DNA of 64,000 bases from contig NZ_NFJD01000004.1 in the NCBI RefSeq assembly GCF_002159705.1, positions 1-64,000 of the forward strand. The letters run 5' to 3'. Of the stretch, positions 27,028 through 35,859 are shown in pieces; position 1 is the first letter of the stretch; each line of letters opens with the position of its first letter. Made by a program: the position numbers and the translations under genes. The DNA comes from Elusimicrobium sp. An273. Its GTDB lineage: Bacteria > Elusimicrobiota > Elusimicrobia > Elusimicrobiales > Elusimicrobiaceae. The notes below the pieces were generated by a model, which was not told the origin of the DNA, ran no database searches, and saw only the letters and a program-made list of their open reading frames with translations.

Positions 27028-27534
27028 TTAGCGCAACGCCTTTTCCGCCTTTTTCATTTGTTTCTTCCATTTCTTCTGGGCGGCTTTATGTTTGCGTTCG
27101 GCTTCGCCGGAAAGCAACTCCTCCACCCGGCGGGCTTTTATTTGGTCTATATTTTGCTCGTCCTGCTGGATCTTCTTTTCCCAATTATTCAAGTTTTCCC
27201 GTTCCGCCGCAATGCGCGCTTTTACATAGGCAAAGCCCGCGTCCACGCTTTGGGAAACCACCTGCGAAAGCTGTTCTTTCAGGGCCGGTTTTTGCTCGTC
27301 GGAAGCTTTGCGGTATTGTTTCACGAGTTTTTTAATTAATTTGCGGCGCTGTTCAAAGGCTTTTTTCTCTTCGGCGGGCGTCTGCTTGGGGGCGGAAGAT
27401 TTTTTAATCACGGTTTCTACGCCGGGTCTGTTTTTATCTTCTTTCCGATCCGCCGCTTTGCCCGTCTCGGCCTGTGCCGCACAAAACAGGGAAGCGCCTG
27501 CCAATAATCCCAAAACCAAAATAGTTTTTCTCAT
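27028..27534 (-). CDS. Secreted charged coiled-coil protein, unknown function
   Basis: 168 residues. An N-terminal signal peptide (MRKTILVLGLLAGASLFC, cleavage likely after AQA) precedes a Lys/Glu/Gln-rich helical protein with long coiled-coil stretches (about 45-165). Start at 27534 was chosen for its GGAGA ribosome site and the intact signal peptide; a longer version would begin inside the transporter gene. I recognise no family. It may be periplasmic, at the end of the queC operon. Confidence 0.7.
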   Translation of the reverse strand: MRKTILVLGLLAGASLFCAAQAETGKAADRKEDKNRPGVETVIKKSSAPKQTPAEEKKAFEQRRKLIKKLVKQYRKASDEQKPALKEQLSQVVSQSVDAGFAYVKARIAAERENLNNWEKKIQQDEQNIDQIKARRVEELLSGEAERKHKAAQKKWKKQMKKAEKALR

Positions 27535-27544
27535 ATATTCTCCT

Positions 27545-27880
27545 TTAATGGGCAACCGTTTTGGAAAACAAATACATTACAGCCACCCCAACGACAATAA
27601 GACTGATGCCCAGCACGGCGGCGAAATCCGGCCGTTCTTTAAATACGGCCATTCCCACCAGTACCGTCAGCACCGTTCCGGCACCCGCCCAAATGGCGTA
27701 GGCCACGCCCAAAGACATCCCCTTTAGCGTCAGCCCCAACAGCCAAAACGACCCGGCATACGCCGCCGCCGTCAGTACCGCCCACGCGGGCACGGTAAAC
27801 CCGCGCGACGCTTTCAGCGCGCTGGTGCCGGCGATTTCACACGCAATGGCACCCGCCAAAAAGAGGTAATACTTCCACAT
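27545..27880 (-). CDS. Small multidrug resistance (SMR) transporter
   Basis: 111 residues with four hydrophobic helices. The conserved membrane glutamate is E15 in ACEIAGTSALKAS, and the family loop AYAIWAGAGTVLT follows in helix 3. It is likely a proton-coupled exporter (EmrE/SugE type) of cationic compounds or guanidinium. The ATG at 27880 is 1 nt past the preceding stop, with no ribosome site of its own, so translation is coupled to the comB-queC gene. Confidence 0.88.
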   Translation of the reverse strand: MWKYYLFLAGAIACEIAGTSALKASRGFTVPAWAVLTAAAYAGSFWLLGLTLKGMSLGVAYAIWAGAGTVLTVLVGMAVFKERPDFAAVLGISLIVVGVAVMYLFSKTVAH

Positions 27881-27881
27881 A

Positions 27882-29792
27882 TCAGTCCAGCGACGTATCG
27901 TGCACGCCGGCTTCTTCAAATCCTTTGGCGCGCAGCTTGCAGGAGTCGCAATGACCGCACGGCTTTTTGCCGCCTGCATAGCAGCTCCACGTCAGCTCAA
28001 AGGGCACTTTCAAATTGGCCGCCAGCTTGACGATCTGCGCCTTGGAAAGCCGCATCAGCGGCGCCAGCACTTCAATTCCTTCGCTGACCCCGGTTTTTGT
28101 TCCGCGGTTGAGCGCTTCGGCCGCCGCTTTAAAGAAAGCGGGCGTACAATCCGGATATCCGGAAAAATCCACCGCGTTCGGCCCGGCGATAATAGCGTCG
28201 GCTCCTACGGCATCCAACAAAGACCCCGCAATCGCCAAAAACATTAAGTTGCGCCCCGGCACATAGGTGGAGGGAATCCCCTCTTTCGGAATATCTTCCA
28301 CCGCAATATCCGGCAGCTGTTTGTTCTTGTCTACCAGCGAACAGCAGGAAAGCCACGGCAAATCAAGCGTAATTAAATGATGCTTGATCCCCAATTTGCG
28401 TGCAATGGCTTGGGCCGACTGTACTTCCCGTTCGTGACGCTGGCCGTAAGAAACCGTCAGCGCTTCACATTCATACCCGTGCGCCAAGGCCCAATACAAA
28501 CAGGTCGTGGAATCCAACCCGCCGGAAAACAGGACAATGGCTTTTTTGCGCTTTTTGTTGGACAGCCCGGCCGCAGCTTCCCGCGAGAACGTTACTTCTC
28601 CGGCCGGCACCGCCGCTTGCACGGGGGACGGCTGAGGCGCGGCCTCCTGTTCGGGTGCGGCGGGCGCTTCCGGCTCCGCCGGCCGGGCAGGATGATTTTC
28701 CTGCGGGGCAGGAGCCCGTTCGCTCTTTTTAAGTACCCGATCCAGCGGATCTTCAAACTGGTTCTGGGGGGCCGTCTTCGGGCTCTCCGCTTGTTTTTGC
28801 GCCATGCCCAAATCTCCTTCCAACTCGGCTTTTTCCTCTTTAACGGCTTTTAAGATGCCGCTGAAAAAACCTTTCAGCCGCGTGGTAGCCTGCTGAGCGG
28901 CCGCCTGCAAATTTTTCTCGGCTGTTTTTACTTCTTTGCGCAAGGTATTTTCCGCCGCGGGAGTCTGCAGCGTGTCCGCCGCGGGAGTGCTCTCTTGCAC
29001 GGGGGCCGGCTGTTGCGGCACGGTCGCCGGAGCGGGCGTTTCTTCGGCAGGAGCTGCCGCCTGCGGGGCCGGTTCGGGCGCGGCGGACGACGGCTGTTTT
29101 CCCATCCATTCTTGGGGGGCCGGCTGGCCAAACACGTGGCACACGCCGTATCCGTCCGGCGCAAAACTGACTTGGGGCACCACGGCAATGCCGTTTACCT
29201 TAAAGGCCGTTTTAAGATCTTTTTCCGCCGTTTTGGAACCGCTGTGCAAAAATTCGCCAAAACGCATCGTGTTGTTAAACTCCACAATGGCGTCCTGCGG
29301 GTTGCCGATTCCTTGGATATAGTCCTTTAACGCCGACACGCACAGGCCGTCTTCCACGTCATCGGCCATATCAAACAGCGATCCGGACACCAGCAAAATA
29401 TCTTTAGGCTGAGCCGCCAGCGCTTCCGCCAGCGCATAGAAATTGCAAAAACCGCCCATCAGCACCAGCGAAGCCTGTTTTAAATGTTCCAGCGCTTTCG
29501 TACCGGCGGACGTAAGCACCAAGGCCGGTTTGCGGGCATTGGATTTAGCCGCCAAAGAAGGCGAATTATTTTCGTGGGGAAGTGCAAAATCCACATCGCT
29601 GTAGACTTCAAAATCCCCATGCGCCTGCACAAAAGCCGCCGCCTGGGCGGCATCGCCAAACGCCAAAACATCTTTTTTGCCGCGTTTTAATAACGCGCAA
29701 ACCGTCGTGGAGGCACAAAGCACATCCACCACCACGGCAACATCCGTCCATTGTTCACACTCTTCAATGGTTCTAGCTATCAGAACGTTCAT
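27882..29792 (-). CDS. queC: Fusion of ComB-like phosphatase and QueC (7-cyano-7-deazaguanine synthase)
   Basis: 636 residues in three parts. Residues 1 to about 230 match the 2-phosphosulfolactate phosphatase (ComB) family, with VVVDVLCASTTVCALLKRG near residue 20 and TSAGTKALEHL later; the usual arginine of DVLRA is Cys here. About 235-410 is a Pro/Ala-rich linker with a charged helical patch. About 411-636 is QueC: SGGLDS near 420-427 binds ATP, and zinc cysteines are C604, C612, C615 and C618. QueC makes preQ0 for queuosine. No other queuosine genes lie here. The ATG has a GGGG site and overlaps the lipoprotein gene by 20 nt. Confidence 0.88.
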   Translation of the reverse strand: MNVLIARTIEECEQWTDVAVVVDVLCASTTVCALLKRGKKDVLAFGDAAQAAAFVQAHGDFEVYSDVDFALPHENNSPSLAAKSNARKPALVLTSAGTKALEHLKQASLVLMGGFCNFYALAEALAAQPKDILLVSGSLFDMADDVEDGLCVSALKDYIQGIGNPQDAIVEFNNTMRFGEFLHSGSKTAEKDLKTAFKVNGIAVVPQVSFAPDGYGVCHVFGQPAPQEWMGKQPSSAAPEPAPQAAAPAEETPAPATVPQQPAPVQESTPAADTLQTPAAENTLRKEVKTAEKNLQAAAQQATTRLKGFFSGILKAVKEEKAELEGDLGMAQKQAESPKTAPQNQFEDPLDRVLKKSERAPAPQENHPARPAEPEAPAAPEQEAAPQPSPVQAAVPAGEVTFSREAAAGLSNKKRKKAIVLFSGGLDSTTCLYWALAHGYECEALTVSYGQRHEREVQSAQAIARKLGIKHHLITLDLPWLSCCSLVDKNKQLPDIAVEDIPKEGIPSTYVPGRNLMFLAIAGSLLDAVGADAIIAGPNAVDFSGYPDCTPAFFKAAAEALNRGTKTGVSEGIEVLAPLMRLSKAQIVKLAANLKVPFELTWSCYAGGKKPCGHCDSCKLRAKGFEEAGVHDTSLD

Positions 29793-30210
29793 TTAAAATC
29801 CCCAATACTTTAAAATCTTCAATGGCTTTTTGATCTTCTTCCGTCAGCTGGTCTACATACTTAATGGCATAAATAATCAGCGTCACGCGCGGGTCGGTAG
29901 CGCCGTCTTCGGCGCTGTTATACTGGCCGATCAGCATTGCGTCGGCCCCTTTAGAGGCCACAAAGCGGCGTCCTTTTTCCACGCCCATTTTCAGCACGTC
30001 GCGATCCGGCTTTAAATTTTTAATGCGCAGCAACCCCAAATTGCCATACGGGCGGGTAATTTCCCCTTTGCTGCCCAAAATTTCCACCTTCTTGGCTTTC
30101 GTGGGCGGAAAATCCGGCCCGATAGCAATCCAATCCAAATTGTTTTGCTCCAAGGTGGCGCAACCGCCCAACAGCAAAAGCGCAGCCGCAATCCCTTTTA
30201 ATTTTTTCAT
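29773..30210 (-). CDS. Small lipoprotein, unknown function
   Basis: 145 residues. The signal peptide ends in the lipobox LGGC (cysteine near residue 18), so it should be lipidated by Lgt. The mature part is a compact mixed domain (RVTLIIYAIKYVDQL is a visible strand-helix unit) of no family I know. The ATG at 30210 has an AGGAGG ribosome site. It is followed by the ComB-QueC gene with a 20-nt overlap. Confidence 0.75.
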   Translation of the reverse strand: MKKLKGIAAALLLLGGCATLEQNNLDWIAIGPDFPPTKAKKVEILGSKGEITRPYGNLGLLRIKNLKPDRDVLKMGVEKGRRFVASKGADAMLIGQYNSAEDGATDPRVTLIIYAIKYVDQLTEEDQKAIEDFKVLGILNERSDS

Positions 30211-30218
30211 AGTTCCTC

Positions 30219-31241
30219 CTATTTCTTTTGCGATGCCAACTGCCCGCAAGCAGCCAAAATATCGTTGCCCATACTTTTGCGGATGGTCACGCCGATGCCC
30301 ATCGCTTTAAGCCCGGCGGCAAAATCTTTTACCACGCGCTCGTCGGTTTTTTCGCCGCGGCCCAAGTTGCACGCAATCAAATTCACGTGCAGCAGGTAAT
30401 TGTCTTTAATGCTGTAAATCCAGTCCGCCAGTTTGCGGATGTGTTCCGGGCGGCTGTTTACGTTTTCAATTACCGAGTATTCCAAAAATACCTGGCGGCC
30501 CGTCATGGCGATGTATTCTTCCAACGCTTTTTTTAAATCGTCCAAATCGTAGCGGCGGTTGACGGGCATCAGCTGGCTGCGTTCGGCGTTGTCTGCATTG
30601 TGCAGCGAAACGGCCAAATTGGCCTGCGGCAAATCCACCGCCAGTTTATGCAGTTTGTCGGCTATGCCCGAAGTGGAAATGGAAATATGCCGCGCGCCGA
30701 TATTTAAATAGTCCGGCTTGGACAAATCCTTGGCCGCTTTAACGACATTAAGATAATTCAACAGCGGCTCCCCCATCCCCATAAACACCACGCTGGAAAT
30801 GCGCTCGCCCAGTTTTTCCCGGCGTACGTACTGGTACCACATCAACACTTGGTCGGTAATTTCTTCTTCGGTCAAATCGCGCTTAAAGCCCATTTTGCCC
30901 GTACTGCAAAACGAACAGCGCAGCGCGCACCCCACTTGGCTGGACACGCACACGCTCCAGCTGTCCTGCGGTTTTAAAAGCACGGTTTCAATGCGAAAGC
31001 CGTCTTTTAACGTCAAAAGCGCCTTGGCCACTTTGTCGTGTTTGGAGCAGGTAATGTCGGTTACCTCAAAACTAAGCAACGGGAAATCTTTTTTTAATTC
31101 TTCCCGCAGCTGGGCCGGCAGGCTGGTGGCTTCGTCCCACGAAGAAATGCCCTTCTTGAAAATAGCTTCCTGCACCTGGGCAATGCGAAAGTTGGGCAGG
31201 CCCGCTTTTTTAATATATTGTTTAACCGATTCAAAATTCAT
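30219..31241 (-). CDS. rlmN: Dual-specificity 23S rRNA/tRNA adenine-C2 methyltransferase
   Basis: 340 residues, radical SAM enzyme methylating A2503 of 23S rRNA and A37 of some tRNAs. The iron-sulfur motif is CALRCSFCSTGKMGF, with VFMGMGEPLLNYLNV and SLHNADNAERSQLMPVNR as further RlmN signatures. Start: the ATG at 31241 has AAGGAT before it and gives the usual N-terminus; an ATG 13 codons upstream is possible. It heads the run of minus-strand genes down to 27028. Confidence 0.93.
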   Translation of the reverse strand: MNFESVKQYIKKAGLPNFRIAQVQEAIFKKGISSWDEATSLPAQLREELKKDFPLLSFEVTDITCSKHDKVAKALLTLKDGFRIETVLLKPQDSWSVCVSSQVGCALRCSFCSTGKMGFKRDLTEEEITDQVLMWYQYVRREKLGERISSVVFMGMGEPLLNYLNVVKAAKDLSKPDYLNIGARHISISTSGIADKLHKLAVDLPQANLAVSLHNADNAERSQLMPVNRRYDLDDLKKALEEYIAMTGRQVFLEYSVIENVNSRPEHIRKLADWIYSIKDNYLLHVNLIACNLGRGEKTDERVVKDFAAGLKAMGIGVTIRKSMGNDILAACGQLASQKK

Positions 31242-31350
31242 ACCAAATATCCTTGCAAATAGTTGTATATATTTTATCATTTTACAAGCCGTTCTCTATT
31301 CTTTATTATATACGGCTCCCTGCGGGCGTGAAAAAACGGGTTTTTTTTAG

Positions 31351-31356
31351 TATAAT
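31351..31356 (+). promoter_or_regulatory. -10 box of the phosphohexomutase gene, leaderless
   Basis: TATAAT with only 9 nt before the ATG at 31366 and no Shine-Dalgarno, so transcription should start 2-3 nt before the start codon. Confidence 0.5.
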
Positions 31357-31365
31357 ACCAGCACG

Positions 31366-32853
31366 ATGAGTGAAGATATCAAGTTTAGCACCGCCGGCTT
31401 TCGGGCCGTTACCGCAGACGGGCTTACCGCCCAGTCCGTACAACGTTTGGCATACGGGATTTCCGAACATATTTTGGAACATCCCTTTTACGGTTTTGAA
31501 GGTGAAGGATACCGCAAACACTGCGCGGCGCAAGGCAAAAAACCCAAAAAGCCCCTCGTTTTGGTGGGGTATGATACCCGTTTTTTCTCCAAACAATTTG
31601 CCTATATTGCCGCCAATGCGCTGGTGCAAAGCGGCATTACCGTAAAAGTGGCCGAACTCCCCCTTCCGACCCCCGTGGCGGAATGGGCCGTACTCAACGA
31701 ATGCGCCGTGGGAGCCATTGTGGTCACCGGCAGCGAAGCGGAGTACTACGTCAACGGCGTAAAATGGATTTCTTACTACGGAGGAATTGCCAACAACGAA
31801 ATCGTGCAGGATATTGAAAAACGCATTCCTTCCCCCAGCGCACAAATTTTAAAGGCGTCTTCTACGGAGTTTGGCTACCTCAACGCCGCGGCCATTGTTA
31901 CCAAGGATTTGCGCAAGAGCTACCTGGCCCGCTTGGAAAAAATGATCGACGTCAAAGCGCTCAAAAAATCCAAGCTTAAAATCGCCGTGGATCCGTTGTT
32001 TGGCACGGCCAAGCACTATTTCCGCGATTTTCTGGAAAAATACGGCGTAACGGTGGAAGGCATCCACGAAGGGGACGACGTCCTTTTCGGCGGGCACACG
32101 CCTAACGCCGGCCCGGTGAGTCTGACGGATTTAAAGAAGCTGGTTACGTCCAAAAAAATGCACCTGGGCATTGCCTGCAACCCGGACTGCGATAAATTCG
32201 GCATTATTGACGCCGACGGCAACTGGGTATCCCCCAACGAAATCGCCCCGATGATTTTAGAGCACATGGTGCGCAACAAAAAATTAAAAGGCCGCGTCTG
32301 CCGCAGCGTCATTACGTCTAACCTGATAGACCAGGTGGCCAAAATGCACGGCCTGATGCTGCGCGAAACGCCGGTCGGGTTTAAATACATCACCGAGCTC
32401 ATGACGACGGGGCAGTATATTATGGGCATGGAAGAATCGGGCGGCATTGCCGTAGCCAGCCATATCCCGGACAAGGACGGCCTGCTGGCATGTCTGCTGG
32501 TGGTAGATATGCTGGCGGTGGAAGGCAAATCCTTCAAACAGCTTAAAAAGGATTTCTACAAAAAATACAAACAATTATTTGATCAAAAAGTCAGTATTCC
32601 CAAAACGGAAACGGAAATCAACCGTATTATGGAACGGCTGGATATCCGCCCGCCGCTTTCCATCAACAAAACGTCCGTGTGGCGCATTGACTCTACGGAC
32701 GGGTTTAAGTTTATCTTAAAAGGCGGCAGCTGGCTGGCCATTCGCCCGTCCAGCACCGAACGGCTGATCCGTATGTATGCGGAAGCGCAGGATGAAAAAC
32801 TGCCGGCCGCTCTGATAAAAGAAGGCAAAAAAATTATAGACAGTATCGTCTAA
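31366..32853 (+). CDS. Phosphohexomutase family protein with altered active-site motifs
   Basis: 495 residues with the alpha-D-phosphohexomutase fold (phosphoglucomutase/phosphomannomutase). Key loops are present but unusual: the phosphoserine loop, normally TASHNP, reads TGSEAE with S123 kept; the metal loop, normally DPDADR, reads NPDCDK (272-277); the sugar loop is EESGG (356-360); the phosphate loop is RPSSTE (460-465). The enzyme may still work with S123, or may have become specialised or regulatory. It is followed 35 nt later by eno, fitting glycolytic or glycogen metabolism. Confidence 0.82.
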   Translation: MSEDIKFSTAGFRAVTADGLTAQSVQRLAYGISEHILEHPFYGFEGEGYRKHCAAQGKKPKKPLVLVGYDTRFFSKQFAYIAANALVQSGITVKVAELPLPTPVAEWAVLNECAVGAIVVTGSEAEYYVNGVKWISYYGGIANNEIVQDIEKRIPSPSAQILKASSTEFGYLNAAAIVTKDLRKSYLARLEKMIDVKALKKSKLKIAVDPLFGTAKHYFRDFLEKYGVTVEGIHEGDDVLFGGHTPNAGPVSLTDLKKLVTSKKMHLGIACNPDCDKFGIIDADGNWVSPNEIAPMILEHMVRNKKLKGRVCRSVITSNLIDQVAKMHGLMLRETPVGFKYITELMTTGQYIMGMEESGGIAVASHIPDKDGLLACLLVVDMLAVEGKSFKQLKKDFYKKYKQLFDQKVSIPKTETEINRIMERLDIRPPLSINKTSVWRIDSTDGFKFILKGGSWLAIRPSSTERLIRMYAEAQDEKLPAALIKEGKKIIDSIV

Positions 32854-32888
32854 ACTGCGGCCGCCAAGCGGCCGGAGGGGGTTGTTTT

Positions 32889-34160
32889 ATGGCTCGCATC
32901 AAAAAAATTACAGCAAGAGAAATTTTGGACTCGCGCGGGTATCCTACCGTGGCGGCGGACGTATTGCTAGACGACGGAAACACCGGCACGGCGGCGGTTC
33001 CCAGCGGCGCGTCCACCGGGTCGCACGAAGCGCTTGAACTGCGCGACGGCGGGGAACGCTACAACGGCAAAGGCGTGTTAAATGCCGTAAAAAATGTGGA
33101 ACGCATTTCCCAGCAGCTGGCGGGAATGGATCCGTTTGACATCCGGCTGGTGGATGAAAGCATGATTGCGCTGGACGGAACGGAAAACAAATCTCACCTG
33201 GGCGCCAATGCTATGCTGGCCGTGTCTATGGCCGTATTGCGCGCCGGCTGCCACAGTGCCAAATTGCCGCTTTATCAGCACATTCGCAACGTGTACGGCT
33301 TGCACGAAGATACATACGTTCTTCCGGCGCCGATGCTCAACATCGTAAACGGCGGCAAACACGCCGACTCGGGGCTGGACGTGCAGGAATTTATGATTGT
33401 GCCCACTGCGCCCAAAACATTTGCCGAAGCCCTGCGCGAAGCCAGCGAAACGTATCACGCCCTGCGCAACCTGCTTAAATCGGAAGGGATGGTGATTGCG
33501 GTAGGAGACGAAGGCGGCTTTGCCCCCAAAATTTCCAAGCATGAAGACGTGCTAAAAACCATCTTGGCCGCGGCCAAAAAAGCGGGACATCCGGAAATTT
33601 CTTTGGCGATGGACTGCGCCGCCAGCGAATTTTACCACGAAGGAGCCTACCGCTTTGAAGGCAAAATGTATTCCGCCGAGCAAATGACGGATCTCTACGC
33701 TGCCTGGTGCAAAGCCTACCCGCTGATTTCCATTGAAGACCCCTTGCAGGAAGACGACTGGGAAGGCTGGAAACTGATTACCCAAAAACTCGGCAAAAAG
33801 ATTAACTTGGTGGGCGACGATTTATTCGTTACCAATTTAAAACGCCTGGAAAAAGGCATTGCCCAAAAAGCCGCCAACTCCATTTTAATTAAGGTCAACC
33901 AAATCGGCACCGTATCGGAAACGATTGACGTAATGGAACTGGCCAAGAAAAACGGCTATTCGCGCATCGTGTCGCACCGCTCCGGCGAAACGGAAGACAC
34001 TTTCATCGCCGATCTGGCGGTAGCCACCAACGCGGGCGCCATCAAAACGGGCGCTCCGGCGCGGGCCGAACGGACGGCCAAATACAACCGCTTGCTGCAA
34101 ATTGAAGCGGAACTGGGCGAAAAGGCCGTCTACGCCCAAAATGCGGCCTTTAAAAAATAA
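32889..34160 (+). CDS. eno: Enolase
   Basis: 423 residues. It converts 2-phosphoglycerate to phosphoenolpyruvate. Recognisable stretches are ARIKKITAREILDSRGYPTV, SGASTGSHEALELRDGG, SIEDPLQEDDWEGW, LVGDDLFVTN and SHRSGETEDTFIADLAV, covering metal ligands and active-site loops. Length is normal. The ribosome site is GGAGGGG. It shares TAATG with the next gene, so eno and the ftsB-like gene are translationally coupled. Confidence 0.97.
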   Translation: MARIKKITAREILDSRGYPTVAADVLLDDGNTGTAAVPSGASTGSHEALELRDGGERYNGKGVLNAVKNVERISQQLAGMDPFDIRLVDESMIALDGTENKSHLGANAMLAVSMAVLRAGCHSAKLPLYQHIRNVYGLHEDTYVLPAPMLNIVNGGKHADSGLDVQEFMIVPTAPKTFAEALREASETYHALRNLLKSEGMVIAVGDEGGFAPKISKHEDVLKTILAAAKKAGHPEISLAMDCAASEFYHEGAYRFEGKMYSAEQMTDLYAAWCKAYPLISIEDPLQEDDWEGWKLITQKLGKKINLVGDDLFVTNLKRLEKGIAQKAANSILIKVNQIGTVSETIDVMELAKKNGYSRIVSHRSGETEDTFIADLAVATNAGAIKTGAPARAERTAKYNRLLQIEAELGEKAVYAQNAAFKK

Positions 34161-34456
34161 TGACGCAAGACCTAAAAGCTACTTTGCTTCGCAACAAAAA
34201 GCCACTGCTGCTGGCCTTCGGGCTGGCAGTGGTGGTTGTATTTTTTTTGGGAAGCAGTTTTTTAAGCTTGGTGCATAACAAACTGGAAATGCGCAAGCTG
34301 GCCAAGCAAAGCATAGAGCTCGACGAGCAACACCAAGAACTGCTGCGCAAAATGGAACGCCTGCAAAAGCAGGATTTAACGTATATTGAAGAAATCGCCC
34401 GCACCCAATACAATATGGTAAAACCGGGGGAAATCCAGTTCCGGTTTTCCGACTAA
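34160..34456 (+). CDS. ftsB: FtsB/DivIC-like septum formation initiator
   Basis: 98 residues: one membrane helix (about 14-33) followed by a periplasmic coiled coil (about 35-75) and the short DLTYIEEIARTQYNMVKPGE motif typical of FtsB/DivIC, a bitopic division protein that joins FtsL and FtsQ. Position right after eno is also common for ftsB in Proteobacteria. The start codon overlaps the eno stop by one base. Confidence 0.88.
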   Translation: MTQDLKATLLRNKKPLLLAFGLAVVVVFFLGSSFLSLVHNKLEMRKLAKQSIELDEQHQELLRKMERLQKQDLTYIEEIARTQYNMVKPGEIQFRFSD

Positions 34457-34465
34457 AGAGGATTT

Positions 34466-35074
34466 ATGAATATAGACGTAATCAACCTGGGCCCGATGGA
34501 CAACTGCACTTATTTGGTAACGCAAGGGCAAGACGCCCTGCTGATTGACCCGGCCTGGGATATGAATTTTTTGGAACATACGTTGGCCGAAAAAAAATTA
34601 AATTTGCTGGCCGTTTTCTTTACGCACGGCCATTTTGACCACGTCAAATTCGCGCAAGACCTGCTGGAAAAGCACCATTTAAAAGCGTATATAGAGGAAA
34701 ACGACGTCCCCCTGTGCGGTATCGCCCCGCAGTGGCTATCCGTCTACCGCGGCGCCCAAAAACTGCACGTAGGGCCCTTTGAAGTGGAAATCATCCCCAC
34801 CCCCGGCCACACGGCGGGAGGCGTGTGTATCAAAATCGGCAACGCCGTTTTTACCGGCGACACGCTTTTCCCCGGCGCCTGCGGGCGGGTGGATTTGCCT
34901 TCTTCCAATCCGCGCCACATGCGCCAAAGCCTGCTGACGCTTTCCCAACTGCCCGAAGATACGCAAATTTTTGCCGGGCACAGCTACGGCGGCAAATGCA
35001 GCTCCACCATCGGCTGCGAGCGCCTTAAAAACCCTTTTATGCGAAACGCCATCCGCGATAAGGATTCTTTATAA
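34466..35074 (+). CDS. Metallo-beta-lactamase fold hydrolase (glyoxalase II-like)
   Basis: 202 residues. The zinc motif THGHFDH is near residue 50, followed by PGHTAGG, FTGDTLF and a late FAGHSYG histidine, the pattern of YcbL/glyoxalase II-type thioester hydrolases. Likely cytosolic. It lies in a tight operon between the ftsB-like gene and lgt (stop and start share TAATG). Confidence 0.9.
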   Translation: MNIDVINLGPMDNCTYLVTQGQDALLIDPAWDMNFLEHTLAEKKLNLLAVFFTHGHFDHVKFAQDLLEKHHLKAYIEENDVPLCGIAPQWLSVYRGAQKLHVGPFEVEIIPTPGHTAGGVCIKIGNAVFTGDTLFPGACGRVDLPSSNPRHMRQSLLTLSQLPEDTQIFAGHSYGGKCSSTIGCERLKNPFMRNAIRDKDSL

Positions 35075-35859
35075 TGCACCCGGTACTTTTTCACATCGGC
35101 TCGTTTGAGCTGGCCAGCTACGGACTGATGACCGCTTTGGGATATGCGGCGGCCGCGCTGTATTTATTGCCCAAGCTCAAAAAAACGGGCATTGATAAAG
35201 ACACGTTTTGGAATTTAATCTTCATCGCGTTTATCGGCGCGTTGGCCGGCAGCAAGCTGCTCTATATTGTGGTTTCCTGGCCCGAGCTGGGCAACACGCT
35301 GGCGGAAAAAATCACCAACATCGTGCGCGATTTTCGCTACGGGTTTGTCTTTTTTGGCGGGATGATCGTATCGGTCGGCGCGTTGGTGTGGTATATTAAA
35401 AAGAAAAAACTGCCGCTGTTAAAAACGGCCGATTTTTTGATCGTGGGGCTGCCGTTGGGCCACGCGTTTGGAAGAATAGGCTGTTTTTTGGCGGGCTGCT
35501 GCTACGGCCGCCCGACGGGGATGCCGTGGGGCGTTACGTTTACCGATCCCCACTCGCTGGTGGCGCCGGAACTATTGGGCGTCCATTTGCACCCCACCCA
35601 GTTGTACGAAGCGGCCGGAAACCTGATTTTGTTTTTTCTGCTGCACCGCGCTTCCCAAAAACAACACCCGGCCGGAAGCATTTTAATTGAATACGTGCTG
35701 GGATACAGCGTGATGCGTTTTATCATTGAATTTTTCCGCGGGGATTTTCGCGGGGAATACATTTTGGGGCTTTCCCCCTCGCAGGCCATTGCCTTGGCCG
35801 CGGCGGCGGGAGCATTTATTTTGTGGTATCGTGTAAGGAAGGTTCAACGAAATGGCTGA
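35074..35859 (+). CDS. lgt: Prolipoprotein diacylglyceryl transferase
   Basis: 261 residues, seven membrane segments expected. It attaches diacylglycerol to the lipobox cysteine of lipoproteins. The family signature is GHAFGRIGCFLAGCCYG near residue 130, with LHPTQLYEA and EFFRGDFRGEY later. The window holds several lipoprotein candidates that need it. It overlaps the pseudouridine synthase gene by 8 nt. Confidence 0.95.
   Translation: MHPVLFHIGSFELASYGLMTALGYAAAALYLLPKLKKTGIDKDTFWNLIFIAFIGALAGSKLLYIVVSWPELGNTLAEKITNIVRDFRYGFVFFGGMIVSVGALVWYIKKKKLPLLKTADFLIVGLPLGHAFGRIGCFLAGCCYGRPTGMPWGVTFTDPHSLVAPELLGVHLHPTQLYEAAGNLILFFLLHRASQKQHPAGSILIEYVLGYSVMRFIIEFFRGDFRGEYILGLSPSQAIALAAAAGAFILWYRVRKVQRNG

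Noticed and set aside
29773-30249. Longer form of the lipoprotein gene
   Set aside because: The 13 extra residues precede the signal peptide and lack a ribosome site; the ATG at 30210 has AGGAGG.
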